Origin: IDS-8 sp040902105
Lineage (GTDB): Bacteria; Pseudomonadota; Gammaproteobacteria; Steroidobacterales; Woeseiaceae
Assembly (NCBI GenBank): GCA_040902105.1
Contig: JBBDXW010000034.1
Span: 62,001-126,000 of the forward strand
Direction of reading: 5' to 3'
DNA: 64,000 nucleotides
The notes under the pieces were generated by a model. That model had not been told where the DNA came from. It made no database searches and worked only from the letters and a program-made list of their open reading frames with translations. The translations under genes and the position numbers were made by a program. Below are positions 63,567 through 64,000 of the stretch, piece by piece (positions within the stretch are counted from its first letter, which is position 1; each line of letters begins with the position of its first letter).

Positions 63567-64000
63567 ATGAATAGAGGTTTGATCGGGACTGACCGCGAGC
63601 GAGGCATCCGTGTCTCGCCATGGCAGGATATTTTTCAACAGTCTGTCAGCCGCGCAGCGATCCGGGCAAGGTTCGCGGCGTACATCGCCGTCCTGCTGGT
63701 GCCGGCCTCGTTTCTGCTGGTCGCTACCGACGTTCAGGCGGCGGATGCGACATCCGTGTACACGGCCCGGGTGCCGGTCGACTCGAACAATCCGCAGTCT
63801 CGCGAACGCGCCTATGAAGCCGCGCTGTCGCAGATATTGCTGCGCATAACGGGCTCTCAGAACGAACTCCTTCCCGAACAGGTAAAGGAACTGTTGCCGA
63901 ACCCGTCCCGCTACGTGATGCAGTATCGTCCGGGCGAGGACGATACGCTGTGGGTGACCCTGGACGGCCAGGCGATCGAACGGGAACTGCGCCAGGCAGG
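63567..64000 (+). CDS. DUF2066 protein, N-terminal part (runs off window)
   Basis: ATG at 63567; open to the window end (144 codons). A cytoplasmic lead of about 35 residues precedes a hydrophobic export segment (AAYIAVLLVPASFLLVATDVQA). Then the DUF2066 start: YTARVPVDSNNPQSRERAYEAALSQILLRITGSQNELLPEQVKELLPNPSRYVMQYR. Its place next to purM/purN matches the usual gammaproteobacterial arrangement. Function unknown. Confidence 0.88.
   Translation, partial: MNRGLIGTDRERGIRVSPWQDIFQQSVSRAAIRARFAAYIAVLLVPASFLLVATDVQAADATSVYTARVPVDSNNPQSRERAYEAALSQILLRITGSQNELLPEQVKELLPNPSRYVMQYRPGEDDTLWVTLDGQAIERELRQA

Overview
The window is a piece of a high-GC gammaproteobacterial chromosome. The evidence is the rnfABCDGE-nth block, aceE-aceF-lpd, a type IV pilus minor-pilin operon, purM/purN beside a DUF2066 gene, and mrp-dcd. 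I cannot name the genus; an environmental gammaproteobacterium (for example Woeseia-like) is a guess from gene content.

Layout. 1-10.7 kb: minor-pilin operon read leftwards (two FimT/GspH pseudopilins, PilV, PilW, PilX), ending in a duplicated module of [small CxxC exported protein + PilY1]; the second PilY1 runs off the left edge. 10.9-11.5 kb: Fur-family regulator and tRNA-Thr(CGT). 11.4-14.6 kb: a small integrase-less island bounded by a direct repeat of the tRNA 3' end, holding a HigBA-like pair, a broken PepSY-TM gene, a HIT protein and a VOC protein. 14.6-21.8 kb: accessory genes (PIN toxin/antitoxin, secreted glycosidase, AlkD-like protein, deacetylase remnant, AI-2E transporter, DUF421). 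22.1-30.1 kb: GAF-PAS-PAS-GGDEF-EAL protein, nadC, PuuD-like membrane protein, grxD, RNase T, M17 aminopeptidase, with REP-type palindromes between the convergent genes. 30.4-36.4 kb: pyruvate dehydrogenase operon.

36.5-43.3 kb is the most interesting part: a decayed chromosomal integron. The tyrosine integrase (IntI type) is on the plus strand and carries one in-frame stop. At least three cassettes lie upstream of it on the minus strand: an AT-rich possible PD-(D/E)XK protein, a serine beta-lactamase-like hydrolase and an O-methyltransferase. They are separated by attC sites whose outer repeats match their own cassette starts over 12 nt in two cases. The far end is broken by an IS3-family remnant and by an IS110-family element abutting an attC fragment. 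Upstream of the IS110 transposase is a structured non-coding stretch that looks like a bridge RNA, and its loop contains 9 nt complementary to the adjacent attC fragment.

43.4-64 kb: a bufferin/Hvf-type operon (DUF692, DUF2063, DoxX) with no precursor gene in sight; DUF1841; nth and rnfEGDCBA; metG; two PilT-type ATPases next to a HEAT-repeat/Ser-Thr kinase fusion (probably pilus retraction and its control); mrp, dcd, purN, purM and the start of a DUF2066 gene. Two long palindromic elements at about 56.7-56.9 and 61.5-61.7 kb share conserved loops while their stems differ in sequence but stay paired, which suggests a structured repeat family.
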